Assembly: GCA_018676675.1 (NCBI GenBank) | Contig: JABHEG010000385.1 | Span: 24,956 to 88,955 of the forward strand | Length of the DNA stretch: 64,000 nt | Direction: 5' to 3' | DNA from: Lentisphaerota bacterium | GTDB taxonomy: Bacteria > Verrucomicrobiota > Lentisphaeria > Oligosphaerales > JABHEG01 | Shown here: piece by piece, positions 9,650 through 17,423 of the stretch | Position numbering within the stretch: the first letter of the stretch is position 1 | How the letters are laid out: each line of letters starts with the position of its first letter | Translations under genes and position numbers: made by a program | The notes under the pieces: model-generated | Seen by the model: the letters and a program-made list of their open reading frames with translations, nothing else | Told to the model about the DNA's origin: nothing | Databases searched by the model: none

Positions 9650-10549
9650 TCACGTAGTGGTATCACTCTCCAGTTCCAAGAGCTGTTCTGCATTGCGGCC
9701 CATCACCTTCTCGAAGGCGCCCTGCGAGATCTTCCCCGTCTCCACGGCATCTCGCATGAAGCCGATCAGCGACGCCTCGTCATTCCACGGCTGGCAGATG
9801 TCCAATCCCATCAGAAGGCGGTCCTGGAACTCCTCGATGAAGTCATATCCCCATTCAGGATCCCTGCTCACAGCGTTGTAGCCGCTTCCCGCGGAGAGAT
9901 CGCCCCACATGTTAGGGTAAGCCCGTAATAGCTCAGGGACCTTCCCACCCGGCAGCACCCTCCCCTTCACATAGGCCCCGCGATTCTCACCGGCAGGCAT
10001 GGGCCCGACTTCGGCCCAAAAAGCGGTGGAATGGCAAAGGAACTGAAGGCCCGGAAAACGCTGCAGAGATCGCTCCAAACCGCCAAGTCCACGCTCAGTG
10101 ATCAGCCCGTAGGTGTTGTACTCCTGAGTCGCAATGTGGAACAGGAAGGGCAAGCCAACCGCTTCACAGGCACGGAGCAGCTGCTGCACACGCGCATCGT
10201 CCCACCACAGATTCGCGGTTACCTCCCCAACCCCTTTGGCGCCCTGCCCTTGATAGTACTCCAGGATGGGAACAAAATCGTGAGTAGGGCTGTTGTCGGT
10301 GATCCGCGGATCCACGTTACAGAACTTGATGAAACGGTCAGGAAAACGGTCACACGCATGGAATACCTCTTCGTTCGACTGGACGAAATGGTACGTTTCG
10401 GGTGAGGTAAGGGGCAAGGCGACCATCTGGTCAATGCCCAGCCGATCCATGATAGCGACGAGTTCCTCAGCCGTGGTGATCGTGTAACCGTTCGGCAGCA
10501 GGAACCCACGTTCTAGAATGACATGTTCATGTATGTCGACAACCGCCAT
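9650..10549 (-). CDS. Amidohydrolase-2 family TIM-barrel metal-dependent hydrolase
   Basis: A 299-residue protein of the Amidohydro_2 type. The first metal site is VDIHEHV (H-x-H) at residues 3-9. Later His residues occur in PFLFHIATQEY and FLCHSTAFW, and a late Asp in LLMGLDICQPW, which matches the barrel metal/catalytic set. Start: GGAGG 8 bases before the ATG. Relatives include decarboxylases (ACMSD-like), lactonases and uncharacterised sugar-acid enzymes, so the reaction cannot be named. There is no signal peptide. It heads the minus-strand glycan-degradation run, with about 230 bp between it and the esterase. Confidence 0.75.
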   Translation of the reverse strand: MAVVDIHEHVILERGFLLPNGYTITTAEELVAIMDRLGIDQMVALPLTSPETYHFVQSNEEVFHACDRFPDRFIKFCNVDPRITDNSPTHDFVPILEYYQGQGAKGVGEVTANLWWDDARVQQLLRACEAVGLPFLFHIATQEYNTYGLITERGLGGLERSLQRFPGLQFLCHSTAFWAEVGPMPAGENRGAYVKGRVLPGGKVPELLRAYPNMWGDLSAGSGYNAVSRDPEWGYDFIEEFQDRLLMGLDICQPWNDEASLIGFMRDAVETGKISQGAFEKVMGRNAEQLLELESDTTT

Positions 10550-10671
10550 CGCTGGGCCCTCCGGGAGTGATCGGGGGAAAGGAATGAAGACAGAATCCGT
10601 ACACGCACTCCCCGGAGAATGGGGACGCCCCTCTCCTTCTGTCGTTCTTCTCCGGAGCCGGTCGCCAAGGC

Positions 10672-10926
10672 CTACTCAGACTTCAGTCGAGCAAGCTCGG
10701 CCTCAAGACGAGAGATCTTCCCTGCTTTCTCAAGCTGCCGTGCCTTCTCGATGGCCTTCACAACGGCCTTGCGCAAATCGTCGTCGACAAGCTTCCAGAA
10801 CTTCGGCTTCGTGAACTGTCCGTTGCCCATGATGCTGTCGAGCGCTGCATGACGCTCCGCACTGGTCTGCTTGCGACCTTCCTGCATGGCGCTCTTCTCC
10901 GCTTCGGTCAGCTGTCGTCGAGGCAT
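10672..10926 (-). CDS. Small conserved-looking hypothetical protein
   Basis: An 84-residue, Lys/Arg/Glu-rich, mostly helical protein. The start at 10926 is set by AAGGAG 7 bases before the ATG; an in-frame upstream start lacks such a site. The N-terminus MPRRQLTEAEKSAM and the C-terminal heptad-like stretch IEKARQLEKAGKISRLEAE suggest a short coiled coil. I do not recognise the family. It faces away from the secreted coiled-coil gene to its right, so the 218 bp between them should hold divergent promoters. Confidence 0.6.
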   Translation of the reverse strand: MPRRQLTEAEKSAMQEGRKQTSAERHAALDSIMGNGQFTKPKFWKLVDDDLRKAVVKAIEKARQLEKAGKISRLEAELARLKSE

Positions 10927-11144
10927 AGTGAGACTCCTTCTCGTCAATCTCCATCAGTTTTCAGCGGGATGCGTTGCCACATTGTAGTTCTCCCGTCTCG
11001 GCTTTCAAGGACAGAGTGCTCGGTTGCACCGATCAGGGAGTTGTCCCCTTGATCACCGGTTGCCGTCCCCTTACATTCAACGAGTCAGCACCCCAGACAA
11101 AGAACGAGGCATTTCCCCAGGCACAGCTACGGAGGCCTACACGA

Positions 11145-12236
11145 ATGAACTCGCACCACACAACACGGATCGCGTTAGCCGTCGCCCTGTTGCATGGCCT
11201 CGTTGCCGGAGCCAGTGGCAAGGCCCTGAAATCCCTGAAAGACGACCAGGAAACGTTGGCGCGAGCCGAGAGGCTCTGCCCGGACCTGCTTAAGCTGCGC
11301 CTTGAGCTCGATGAGCTATACGCCCATTACCGACAGCTGAAACTCACCTTCGGTACGCGAGCGGCTCGAATAGCGGCCAAACAGACACCGCGCCTGAAGC
11401 GCACGCTGGAGAAGAAGGGACTGGCTCTGAAGAAGCTGCACGAGAAAGCGCTGGCCCCGCTGACTTCGCAGACGGAGCGCATCAAGAAAGACGAAGGGAA
11501 GCTCCTCGAACGCATCTCAAAGCTTGAGGACCGGGGCCGCGACACCTCCAAGTACGATGCTGAACTCGATAAGATTGTGGCTCGTTTGGAGGAGCTTGAG
11601 ACCGCCACCGAGACGGTGGAGCGGGTTGGCGTCCCAATGTTCTCGACCAAAGGCACAGAGCACCTGGCACTCAACCACCTTATCAAGCCGGATGAACGCG
11701 AGGAAGCCACCCTGAGTTCCCTAATGAAGAAGTTCCCCAAACTGATCGAGTACCGCCTCAAGCTTGAACACCTCCGTCACGACCTGGCCACCGCTCGCTC
11801 TCCCGACCCGGAGAGCAGAGCCGCTCCCCTCTCGCCGGAGAAGGTGGAAAAGAGCATGAGGTCAGTGGAGCGGAGTCTCAGGAACGGCGTGGGGAAGATT
11901 AGAGCCCCATACGACAAGCAGCTGGCGGAAATCACGAAACTCGATGAGAAGCTGACCGCGAAAGTGGAACGCGCGGGAGCCAGGGCGTCAGCTCTCAAGT
12001 ACCAGCAGCAGCTCAATGACCTGGCGGCCAAGGTGGAGGGGGTGAAACGAACGCTTAAGCTCCTCGATAGATTCTCTCCTGACTACAAGGCCCCGGCAAA
12101 GAAGAAACGAAGCAAAAAGAAAGCCAAGCCGCCAGCGAAGAAAGCGGATGCCAAAGGCCCTGGCGGAAAGAAAACCCCGCCTGATAACGACAAAGGGAAG
12201 AAGGACGACAAGGCTGCTCCCAAGGATGAGATATGA
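11145..12236 (+). CDS. Exported long coiled-coil protein with Lys-rich tail, function unknown
   Basis: A 363-residue protein. The ATG at 11145 has GGAGG 10 bases upstream and starts a signal peptide (TTRIALAVALLHGLVAGASG). The rest is almost entirely charged heptad sequence predicted to form coiled coils (for example LKLRLELDELYAHYRQLKL and TAKVERAGARASALK). The last 50 or so residues are a disordered, Lys/Pro/Ala-rich tail (KKKRSKKKAKPPAKKA) ending in acidic residues. No enzyme motif is visible. A periplasmic structural or polyanion-binding role is possible but unproven. Confidence 0.6.
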   Translation: MNSHHTTRIALAVALLHGLVAGASGKALKSLKDDQETLARAERLCPDLLKLRLELDELYAHYRQLKLTFGTRAARIAAKQTPRLKRTLEKKGLALKKLHEKALAPLTSQTERIKKDEGKLLERISKLEDRGRDTSKYDAELDKIVARLEELETATETVERVGVPMFSTKGTEHLALNHLIKPDEREEATLSSLMKKFPKLIEYRLKLEHLRHDLATARSPDPESRAAPLSPEKVEKSMRSVERSLRNGVGKIRAPYDKQLAEITKLDEKLTAKVERAGARASALKYQQQLNDLAAKVEGVKRTLKLLDRFSPDYKAPAKKKRSKKKAKPPAKKADAKGPGGKKTPPDNDKGKKDDKAAPKDEI

Positions 12237-12417
12237 GGGGGCACGTTCCAGCGGCCCCCGAACCGCAGATGGGCGCTTCAGATGGGACTTGAGCGCGGAC
12301 ACTGGCTCGTTGACCCGCGATCCCTGACAGCATGCCCCAGGAGCATTTGACAGGCCCATTCCCCTACACTCTCCCGATATGTGCATCACTGGTTCGAGCG
12401 GAGTACTCTAAGAAACA

Positions 12418-12972
12418 ATGATGGTAGATTTCCAGGCAGGCGACCTTCTCATCGCAACGGTCTCACTGGTTGACCCGAACTTCCAACAGACCGTAGTGCT
12501 GCTGTGCGCCCATGACGACGACGAGGGATCTTACGGCCTCGTGCTCAACCGCCCGATCAGTGCTCCCGCCGAGTTGCAGGAGGACTATCCATTTGTGGCT
12601 GGACGCCTGTTCCACGGGGGGCCCGTCCAGCAGGACGCCATGCAGATGCTCCATTCATTTGGGGAAGAGCTGAGTGGGGCCCGCCAGGTGCTGCCCGACC
12701 TCTGGATAGGTGGAAGTTTCGAAATTCTCCAGGCAGGTCTGAAGAGTGGCGTGCTGACTGCGGAAGAGTGTCGTTTCTTCCTGGGCTACGCGGGTTGGGG
12801 TCGCGGACAACTGGCGCGGGAGTTTGGTGCGGAAGCCTGGATCAAGGTGAGCGCAACGCGCGAGTTGATCCTGTCAGAGGAGGCGGAGCAGTTGTGGGCA
12901 AGAGCTGTGAGGAAACGCGGGATCGAGGAGCCGATGTACACGAACTTCCCTGACCACCCGAACCTGAACTAG
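12418..12972 (+). CDS. algH: YqgE/AlgH family protein
   Basis: A 184-residue protein matching the UPF0301/AlgH family along its length: GDLLIATVSLVDPNFQQTVV at the start, then YGLVLNRPI, FHGGPVQ and GYAGWGRGQLAREF. The family has no established biochemical activity, although AlgH was first linked to alginate regulation in Pseudomonas. The second ATG at 12421 is an equally good start; the ribosome site (AAGAAA) is weak. It is convergent with the next gene, and the stop codons lie one base apart. Confidence 0.88.
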   Translation: MMVDFQAGDLLIATVSLVDPNFQQTVVLLCAHDDDEGSYGLVLNRPISAPAELQEDYPFVAGRLFHGGPVQQDAMQMLHSFGEELSGARQVLPDLWIGGSFEILQAGLKSGVLTAEECRFFLGYAGWGRGQLAREFGAEAWIKVSATRELILSEEAEQLWARAVRKRGIEEPMYTNFPDHPNLN

Positions 12973-12973
12973 C

Positions 12974-13645
12974 CTACCAGAACTCGAACTCACTGATCGC
13001 CTTGCTGATCAACTCCGGAGCTGAAAGGCTGAAGAGCATGGACAGCGAGTGCATGATGACGACGGCGTTCAGGTAGACGTCGCCTTTGCCAGCATGTTCC
13101 AGGCGCTTGGAGAGGAAGCCGAACACGTCGTGCAGAGACGTCATGAACTTGCCTTGCTCATCATCCAGATCGTCAGCTTTGCCCTTGGATTGAAGAGCAA
13201 AAAACAGGGCCAGTGCCTGGAGGATTTCCTGATTGCTGGGGAAAGCGGGAAGACGAATCATGGCGGGCTTGATCATCCGCCCAACCGGGCACCCGGCCTG
13301 ATAAACAGCCAACCGGACCAGCTCGCCCACGACGTTCTGCAAAGGGACCTCTTTGAGAATAACGTGGCGTCCGTCTTCCTCGATGATGTGCACCTTCACC
13401 CGCTCGAAGGATGTTCGGTCAGCAAGATCACGCGCGTATTGAGCAAGGACCTCGGCGACCGGGCAGGTGGGATTGGTCTCGGGATCCAGTGTGCAGGCAG
13501 GACACTGACAGAATTCCAGCCCGATCCATGGCAGCTTGCTGCAGAACACCATGCTGTTCATCTGCAGCGTGCCGTGATCAGAGAAGTCCAGATTCCAGTG
13601 CAGCGTCTTCCCGGTATCCAGGATGATAGTCAGCGTTCGAACCAC
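12974..13645 (-). CDS. Unknown protein with a Cys cluster
   Basis: A 223-residue protein I cannot assign to a family. The GTG at 13645 is preferred because GGAG lies about 9 bases upstream; an upstream GTG at 13660 lacks a ribosome site. A Cys-rich element at about residues 43-60 (FCQCPACTLD followed by a CPV motif) could bind a metal. The C-terminal half is helical and rich in Leu/Phe. No signal peptide or membrane segment is evident, so it is probably cytoplasmic. Confidence 0.6.
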   Translation of the reverse strand: MVRTLTIILDTGKTLHWNLDFSDHGTLQMNSMVFCSKLPWIGLEFCQCPACTLDPETNPTCPVAEVLAQYARDLADRTSFERVKVHIIEEDGRHVILKEVPLQNVVGELVRLAVYQAGCPVGRMIKPAMIRLPAFPSNQEILQALALFFALQSKGKADDLDDEQGKFMTSLHDVFGFLSKRLEHAGKGDVYLNAVVIMHSLSMLFSLSAPELISKAISEFEFW

Positions 13646-14065
13646 GCAACCGCACTCCACCCGTTTGAGAGATTACGTTACCCCCGACGCTAGTATAGCC
13701 AGCCTCGAGGAAGCAGAAGCACTCGCCGATGGTGTTCGCCTGGCTAGAGACTGACACCAACCCACTGTGGCGAGGTGCGAGTAACGCCGGGCTCTCCCGC
13801 GGCAGACGCCGGGAGGGAGGCACAGGCAACTCGCGACCTTCTCACAATATACCCACTTCCCCTCCCCTGTCACGCCCGAAGAGAAGCAGGGCTGCAATGC
13901 CTCAGTTACGGGAAGGGGAGCCCACTCCTGATCGCGCTCTTGATCCGGCTCTTGATCCGTTTCTACGCTCCTCTGGGTATGGACTAGGAGCCAGATCAAG
14001 AGCCGGATCAAGAGTTAGGGGTGGCTTCGCCTCACGAGACTGACCCGTCACGCAAGGCTGACCTT
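13646..14065. other. 420-bp non-coding region rich in inverted repeats
   Basis: No convincing gene lies between the radical SAM stop and the Cys-cluster gene start. The stretch holds two self-complementary blocks. Around 13770-13840, AGGTGCGAGT is nearly complementary to ACTCGCGACCT, with a further GC-rich hairpin inside. The second block is the long perfect inverted repeat at 13937-14014. It should also carry the promoter of the Cys-cluster gene and the end of the radical SAM transcript. Confidence 0.6.
13937..14014. repeat. Perfect 21-bp inverted repeat, each arm a doubled CTCTTGATC unit
   Basis: The left arm (13937-13957) and right arm (13994-14014) are exact reverse complements separated by 36 bp. 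Each arm consists of the 9-mer CTCTTGATC twice, joined by CGG. A short inner stem (CTCCT/AGGAG) sits in the loop, and a decayed further unit (TCCTGATCG) precedes the left arm. No T-tract follows on either side, so it does not look like a standard intrinsic terminator. It could be an interspersed genome repeat. Confidence 0.85.
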
Positions 14066-15196
14066 CTACCAGGGCACGGCGTAGCGCCTCACTTTGCTCA
14101 GGCGCTTGCCCCGCACGCCCAAAGCCGTCAAGTCCCACTGGGTGCTGTGTCGCCGGGCGGCAAGAATACGTCCTACAGTCACAGGCCCCAGGCCTGGCAC
14201 GCGAAGAAGCGCCTCCCGCTCGGCAGAGAACAGGCGCACCGGAAAGAACGCGGGATGGAGGCGGGCCCACATCTCCTTGGGATCACACTCGGTGCTCAGG
14301 TTCCCGTCAGCCCCAAAACAGACATCCTCCTCCCTCCAGCCATACTTGCGGAGAAGGAAGTCAACCTGATAAAGTCGGTGCTCCCGCGTGAACAGATCAT
14401 CACCCGCCTGCTGAGCAAGAGAGAATCGCTCCCCGGGTAGGTCAGAAGCCCCCATGCCGCGCTGGTAGGCGCTATAGTAGACACGGTTCAATCCCAGGCG
14501 TCTGTAAAGCCGAAAGGTGGCTTTCACGATGTCCACATCGGCCTCCGTGCCGGCACCAACGAGGAACTGGGTTGTCTGTTTGACGTTTGCCCGCAGTGTT
14601 CCCGGCCCCGTGAGTCTACTGATGGCCCGGATCGGCGCAACAATATCCCGATCAAAGTCCTTTGTCTGAGAGAGCTGCGAGAAGACAGACCGACGAGGCA
14701 CCTCGATATTCAACGACACAGCGCTCGCCAAGGCCACGGCCGCTTCGACCGCTGCCGGAGACGCCCCCGGAATGACTTTCAGATGGATATACCCGTGGTA
14801 TCGATGGCGGCGGCGCAGGATGTCGGCCACCGTGACCAGCCGTTCCATCGTGGCATCCGGACTGCCGGCAACTCCCGAGCTCAGGAAGAGCCCGAATACA
14901 TGACGCCCACGGACGTAATCCATGAAAACGCGAGCCACCTCCTCCGGAGCCAGCGTACACCGGGGGACGTTGCTCTCACTTCTGAACGGGCAGTAACGGC
15001 AGTCGTTCACACACGCATTCGAGAGAAGGGTCTTGAGCATCACCGATGTCCCTCCACTTGGGAGAGAAACGGGATAAAGCCACATGCCGTCGACACCACG
15101 TCGTCGATGGTCAGCGTTCCCCTTGGTGCCGCAGGCGCAGGCCAAATCAAACCGAGATGCATCGGCAAGCAGCTCGAGTTTCCGCTGTGTGTCCAC
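14066..15196 (-). CDS. Radical SAM protein with C-terminal HhH, DNA modification/repair type
   Basis: A 376-residue protein resembling the putative DNA modification/repair radical SAM family (TIGR03916 type). The [4Fe-4S] motif is CVNDCRYC (C-x3-C-x2-C) near residue 62. The C-terminus carries a helix-hairpin-helix, LLRVPGLGPVTVGRILAARR, a fold used for DNA contact. The GTG start has GGCGGAG 7 bases upstream. In other genomes this family is typically next to a uracil-DNA-glycosylase-like partner; none is seen here, although DNA polymerase IV lies about 1 kb away. The reaction is unknown. Confidence 0.82.
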   Translation of the reverse strand: MDTQRKLELLADASRFDLACACGTKGNADHRRRGVDGMWLYPVSLPSGGTSVMLKTLLSNACVNDCRYCPFRSESNVPRCTLAPEEVARVFMDYVRGRHVFGLFLSSGVAGSPDATMERLVTVADILRRRHRYHGYIHLKVIPGASPAAVEAAVALASAVSLNIEVPRRSVFSQLSQTKDFDRDIVAPIRAISRLTGPGTLRANVKQTTQFLVGAGTEADVDIVKATFRLYRRLGLNRVYYSAYQRGMGASDLPGERFSLAQQAGDDLFTREHRLYQVDFLLRKYGWREEDVCFGADGNLSTECDPKEMWARLHPAFFPVRLFSAEREALLRVPGLGPVTVGRILAARRHSTQWDLTALGVRGKRLSKVRRYAVPW

Positions 15197-15259
15197 CCGG
15201 GCACTCCGCCGTTGGCCAATCGATTTTATGACTATTCTTTACCAGCCACTACTAAGCAC

Positions 15260-15288
15260 ACATTACTAGCTTAGCATACCTATGTCAA
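15260..15288 (-). promoter_or_regulatory. Candidate promoter with inverted repeat, upstream of the radical SAM gene
   Basis: A perfect -35 (TTGACA, 15283-15288) is separated by 17 bp from a weak -10 (TAATGT, 15260-15265). An inverted repeat, CTAAGC at 15252-15257 with GCTTAG at 15269-15274, brackets the -10 and could be an operator. It points toward the radical SAM start, 64 bp downstream. Confidence 0.4.
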
Positions 15289-15324
15289 CGTTCACGGACT
15301 CAGTCTGTCGCTTAACACTGATGA

Positions 15325-16000
15325 GAGCAGGACATGGTCTCTTGTGCGGGGGGCTTGGCTCTGACTGGGAAATTTCCGGTCGTGAACACCTACGCGAGCT
15401 TTTTTTCGCAGGGCCTTCGAGCAGGTGTACGTGAACGCCACCGAGCACACTCGGATCGTCTATGCCGGTCACTATGCAGGCCTTTGTTACACGACAGACG
15501 GGAGGACACACCAGTGCACGGGCGACATCGCCATGATGCGAAGCATTCCCGGGATGAAGGTTCTGTATCCCGCTTTCGAAGCCGAAATTGGGCCGATGCT
15601 TGAGTGGTACAGGAGCAGCGCGGTGCGGAACCCTCTCTACATCAGGCTGCATCGGACACCGGCCGCGGAGCCGACGCTTGACTGCGCGGTGACCTTCGAG
15701 TTCGGTCATGGCATCCCGGTGCGTGTCCGAGGAGCTGGTGTGGCCGTCCTCACCAGTGGACCGCACTGCGTTTCGGCCTGCGCCCGGGCCAGCGATGCAT
15801 TGCAGCAGGAAGGGACGGCTCCGGATCTCTATGCCGTCTCAACCCTCCGGGGCCTGGATGCCGCCTTCGTCACCGCCCTCCTTCACCACGCCGTCACAGG
15901 CGAGACGTTCTCTACTCGCTCCCCTGATGGGTTGTACCGTCACTTCCAACTGACTGTTGATGCCCTTCTTGTCCGGGAGTTCAATGAGCTCGCCCGGTAA
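15325..16000 (+). pseudogene. Transketolase C-terminal remnant, 5'-truncated and frameshifted
   Basis: The translated sequence matches the pyrimidine-binding and C-terminal domains of a transketolase or DXS-like enzyme: EQDMVSCAGGLALTGK, then FPVVNTYASFF, and after a frame change RRAFEQVYVNATEHT, YAGHYAGLCYTTDG, HQCTGDIAMMRSIPGMKVLYP. The frame breaks inside a run of seven T at 15400-15406; removing one T restores continuous homology. Homology also extends upstream of the ATG at 15334 until an in-frame TGA at 15322, and the first part of the Pyr domain and the entire TPP-binding half are absent. It is therefore probably a decayed gene. A sequencing or assembly error in the T-run could explain the frameshift but not the missing 5' part. 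Confidence 0.75.
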
Positions 16001-16040
16001 GCTCTCTCGCGGGCGGCGACGCGATGCCGCCTCCGCTTCG

Positions 16041-16050
16041 CCCCCCCCCC
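16041..16050. repeat. Run of ten C
   Basis: A ten-base C homopolymer lies in the 172-bp gap between the transketolase remnant and the DNA polymerase IV gene. Such a tract is prone to slippage and to sequencing error. No clear SOS/LexA box was recognised in this gap. Confidence 0.9.
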
Positions 16051-16172
16051 TCAAAGCACGATCCTGGTGACTGAGGCGCTTGGGTAACACGATTGCATCG
16101 TATAGATTGAGATGATCGAGGAGTCCTCTCCTCCGTTTTCTGCCTGGTCGTGTTCGTTCCTGGTGTTCAACG

Positions 16173-17414
16173 ATGCCTGCTTCTCTCCGCACAATTCTCC
16201 ACGTCGACATGGATGCATTCTATGCGTCCATTGAGCAACTGGACAACCCCGCTCTCCGGGGAAAGCCGGTCGTGGTGGGATCCGCGCCGAATGCCCGGGG
16301 TGTCGTCTCCGCAGCGTCCTACGAAGCCCGGACATTCGGGATCCATTCGGCCATGCCCTCGCGGATCGCCTTCCGCCGTTGCCCAAGTGCCGTATTTATG
16401 CCCGTCAGAATGTCCCGATACCGGGCTGTCTCACAGCAGCTGATGGCCCTCTTTGGGCACACCACCCCGTTCGTTGAGCAGCTCTCTGTAGATGAAGCAT
16501 TCCTGGATGTCAGAGGCGTCCTCGGCCGGGAGAGAACAGCAGAAGATGTTGCCCGGGTCCTAAAAGCGGAGATCAGGTCGGAACTTGGTTTGACGGCCTC
16601 CATCGGCGTGGCGACGAACAAGTTCCTGGCGAAGCTGGCGAGCGACTTGGACAAACCGGACGGCCTGACCGTCGTGCCGGTGGCTCCCGAAGCGATTCGC
16701 GACTTCCTGTTCCGCCTCCCCGCCAGACGAATATGGGGGGTCGGGAAAGTGACCGCCAAACGCCTGGGAGAGCACGGCATCGCCACAATTGGTCAAATCC
16801 AGGCACGAACGCCGGAGGAGATGAGTCGCCTGGTCGGCCATTCGCAGGGGAGACACATCTGGCGGCTGGCCCATGGACTCGACGAGAGGCCTGTGGTCGC
16901 CGAAAAACCCGCGGAAAAAAGTGCTTCTCACGAACACACGTTCCCGGTGGACTGCCCCGATCGAACAATCGTGCGCCAACAGCTGATTGAGCTGACCGAA
17001 AAAGTCGGGCGGAGGCTGCGGAAAGCCGGAGTAAAGACAGAGATAGCCCAGATCAAAGTTCGCGCAGCCGATTTCACCACGATCACTCGCCAGCAAAAGC
17101 TCGTTCGGCCGACCAACAGCGACCATGAACTGATCACCAACGCCCTCCAACTCCTGGCGCGGGAGAAACTGGTTCAACCAACCAGACTGATCGGCTTCAC
17201 TGCCTCGGGCCTTGTGGACGACGCGAGCCCTTCCGCACCGGAGCGACAGCTCATGCTCTTCCCGGAACCAGGCAGTGACGAAGACAGGCGACACGCTGCC
17301 CTCGACCAGGCCGTGGACGATCTCAGAAGCCGCTACGGGCACGCCATCCTCCGCCGGGGTGGCTGGGGGAAACGCCCCGCTCACGGCGCGGACACGTCAC
17401 CGACAGGTGAGTAG
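16173..17414 (+). CDS. dinB: DNA polymerase IV (Y-family translesion polymerase)
   Basis: A 413-residue Y-family polymerase for error-prone bypass of DNA lesions. The palm-domain catalytic acidic residues are in HVDMDAFYASIE (Asp12, Asp14 region) and SVDEAFLDV (Asp107-Glu108). The GVATNKFLAKLAS segment and the HhH-like WGVGKVTAKRLGEHGI region (thumb) follow, then the little-finger domain with FPVDCPDRTIV. The length is slightly above the usual 350-390 because of a C-terminal tail; a clear beta-clamp motif was not identified, but QLMLFPEP near residue 360 is a plausible one. It is convergent with pdxT. Confidence 0.93.
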   Translation: MPASLRTILHVDMDAFYASIEQLDNPALRGKPVVVGSAPNARGVVSAASYEARTFGIHSAMPSRIAFRRCPSAVFMPVRMSRYRAVSQQLMALFGHTTPFVEQLSVDEAFLDVRGVLGRERTAEDVARVLKAEIRSELGLTASIGVATNKFLAKLASDLDKPDGLTVVPVAPEAIRDFLFRLPARRIWGVGKVTAKRLGEHGIATIGQIQARTPEEMSRLVGHSQGRHIWRLAHGLDERPVVAEKPAEKSASHEHTFPVDCPDRTIVRQQLIELTEKVGRRLRKAGVKTEIAQIKVRAADFTTITRQQKLVRPTNSDHELITNALQLLAREKLVQPTRLIGFTASGLVDDASPSAPERQLMLFPEPGSDEDRRHAALDQAVDDLRSRYGHAILRRGGWGKRPAHGADTSPTGE

Positions 17415-17423
17415 CCGGGGCTC

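Noticed and set aside
12344..12372. Promoter upstream of algH with TTGACA
   Set aside because: No acceptable -10 box lies at 16-18 bp from the TTGACA.
13760..13850. Cobalamin riboswitch (a CCACTGTGG string is nearby)
   Set aside because: The other conserved blocks are missing, and the downstream gene has no link to cobalamin.
13994..14014. Terminator of the radical SAM gene
   Set aside because: The stem is perfect but no T-tract follows on the minus strand.
15400..15406. Programmed frameshift at the T7 run
   Set aside because: The gene also lacks its 5' half and has an in-frame stop in the homologous region upstream, so decay is simpler.
15322..16050. Insertion sequence between the radical SAM and dinB genes
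   Set aside because: No transposase, terminal inverted repeats or target duplication could be seen; only the transketolase remnant and a C-run.
16060..16172. SOS/LexA box upstream of dinB
   Set aside because: No E. coli- or Gram-positive-type LexA palindrome was found; a TTGGGT/TATAGA pair has a short 15-bp spacer and was not called as a promoter.
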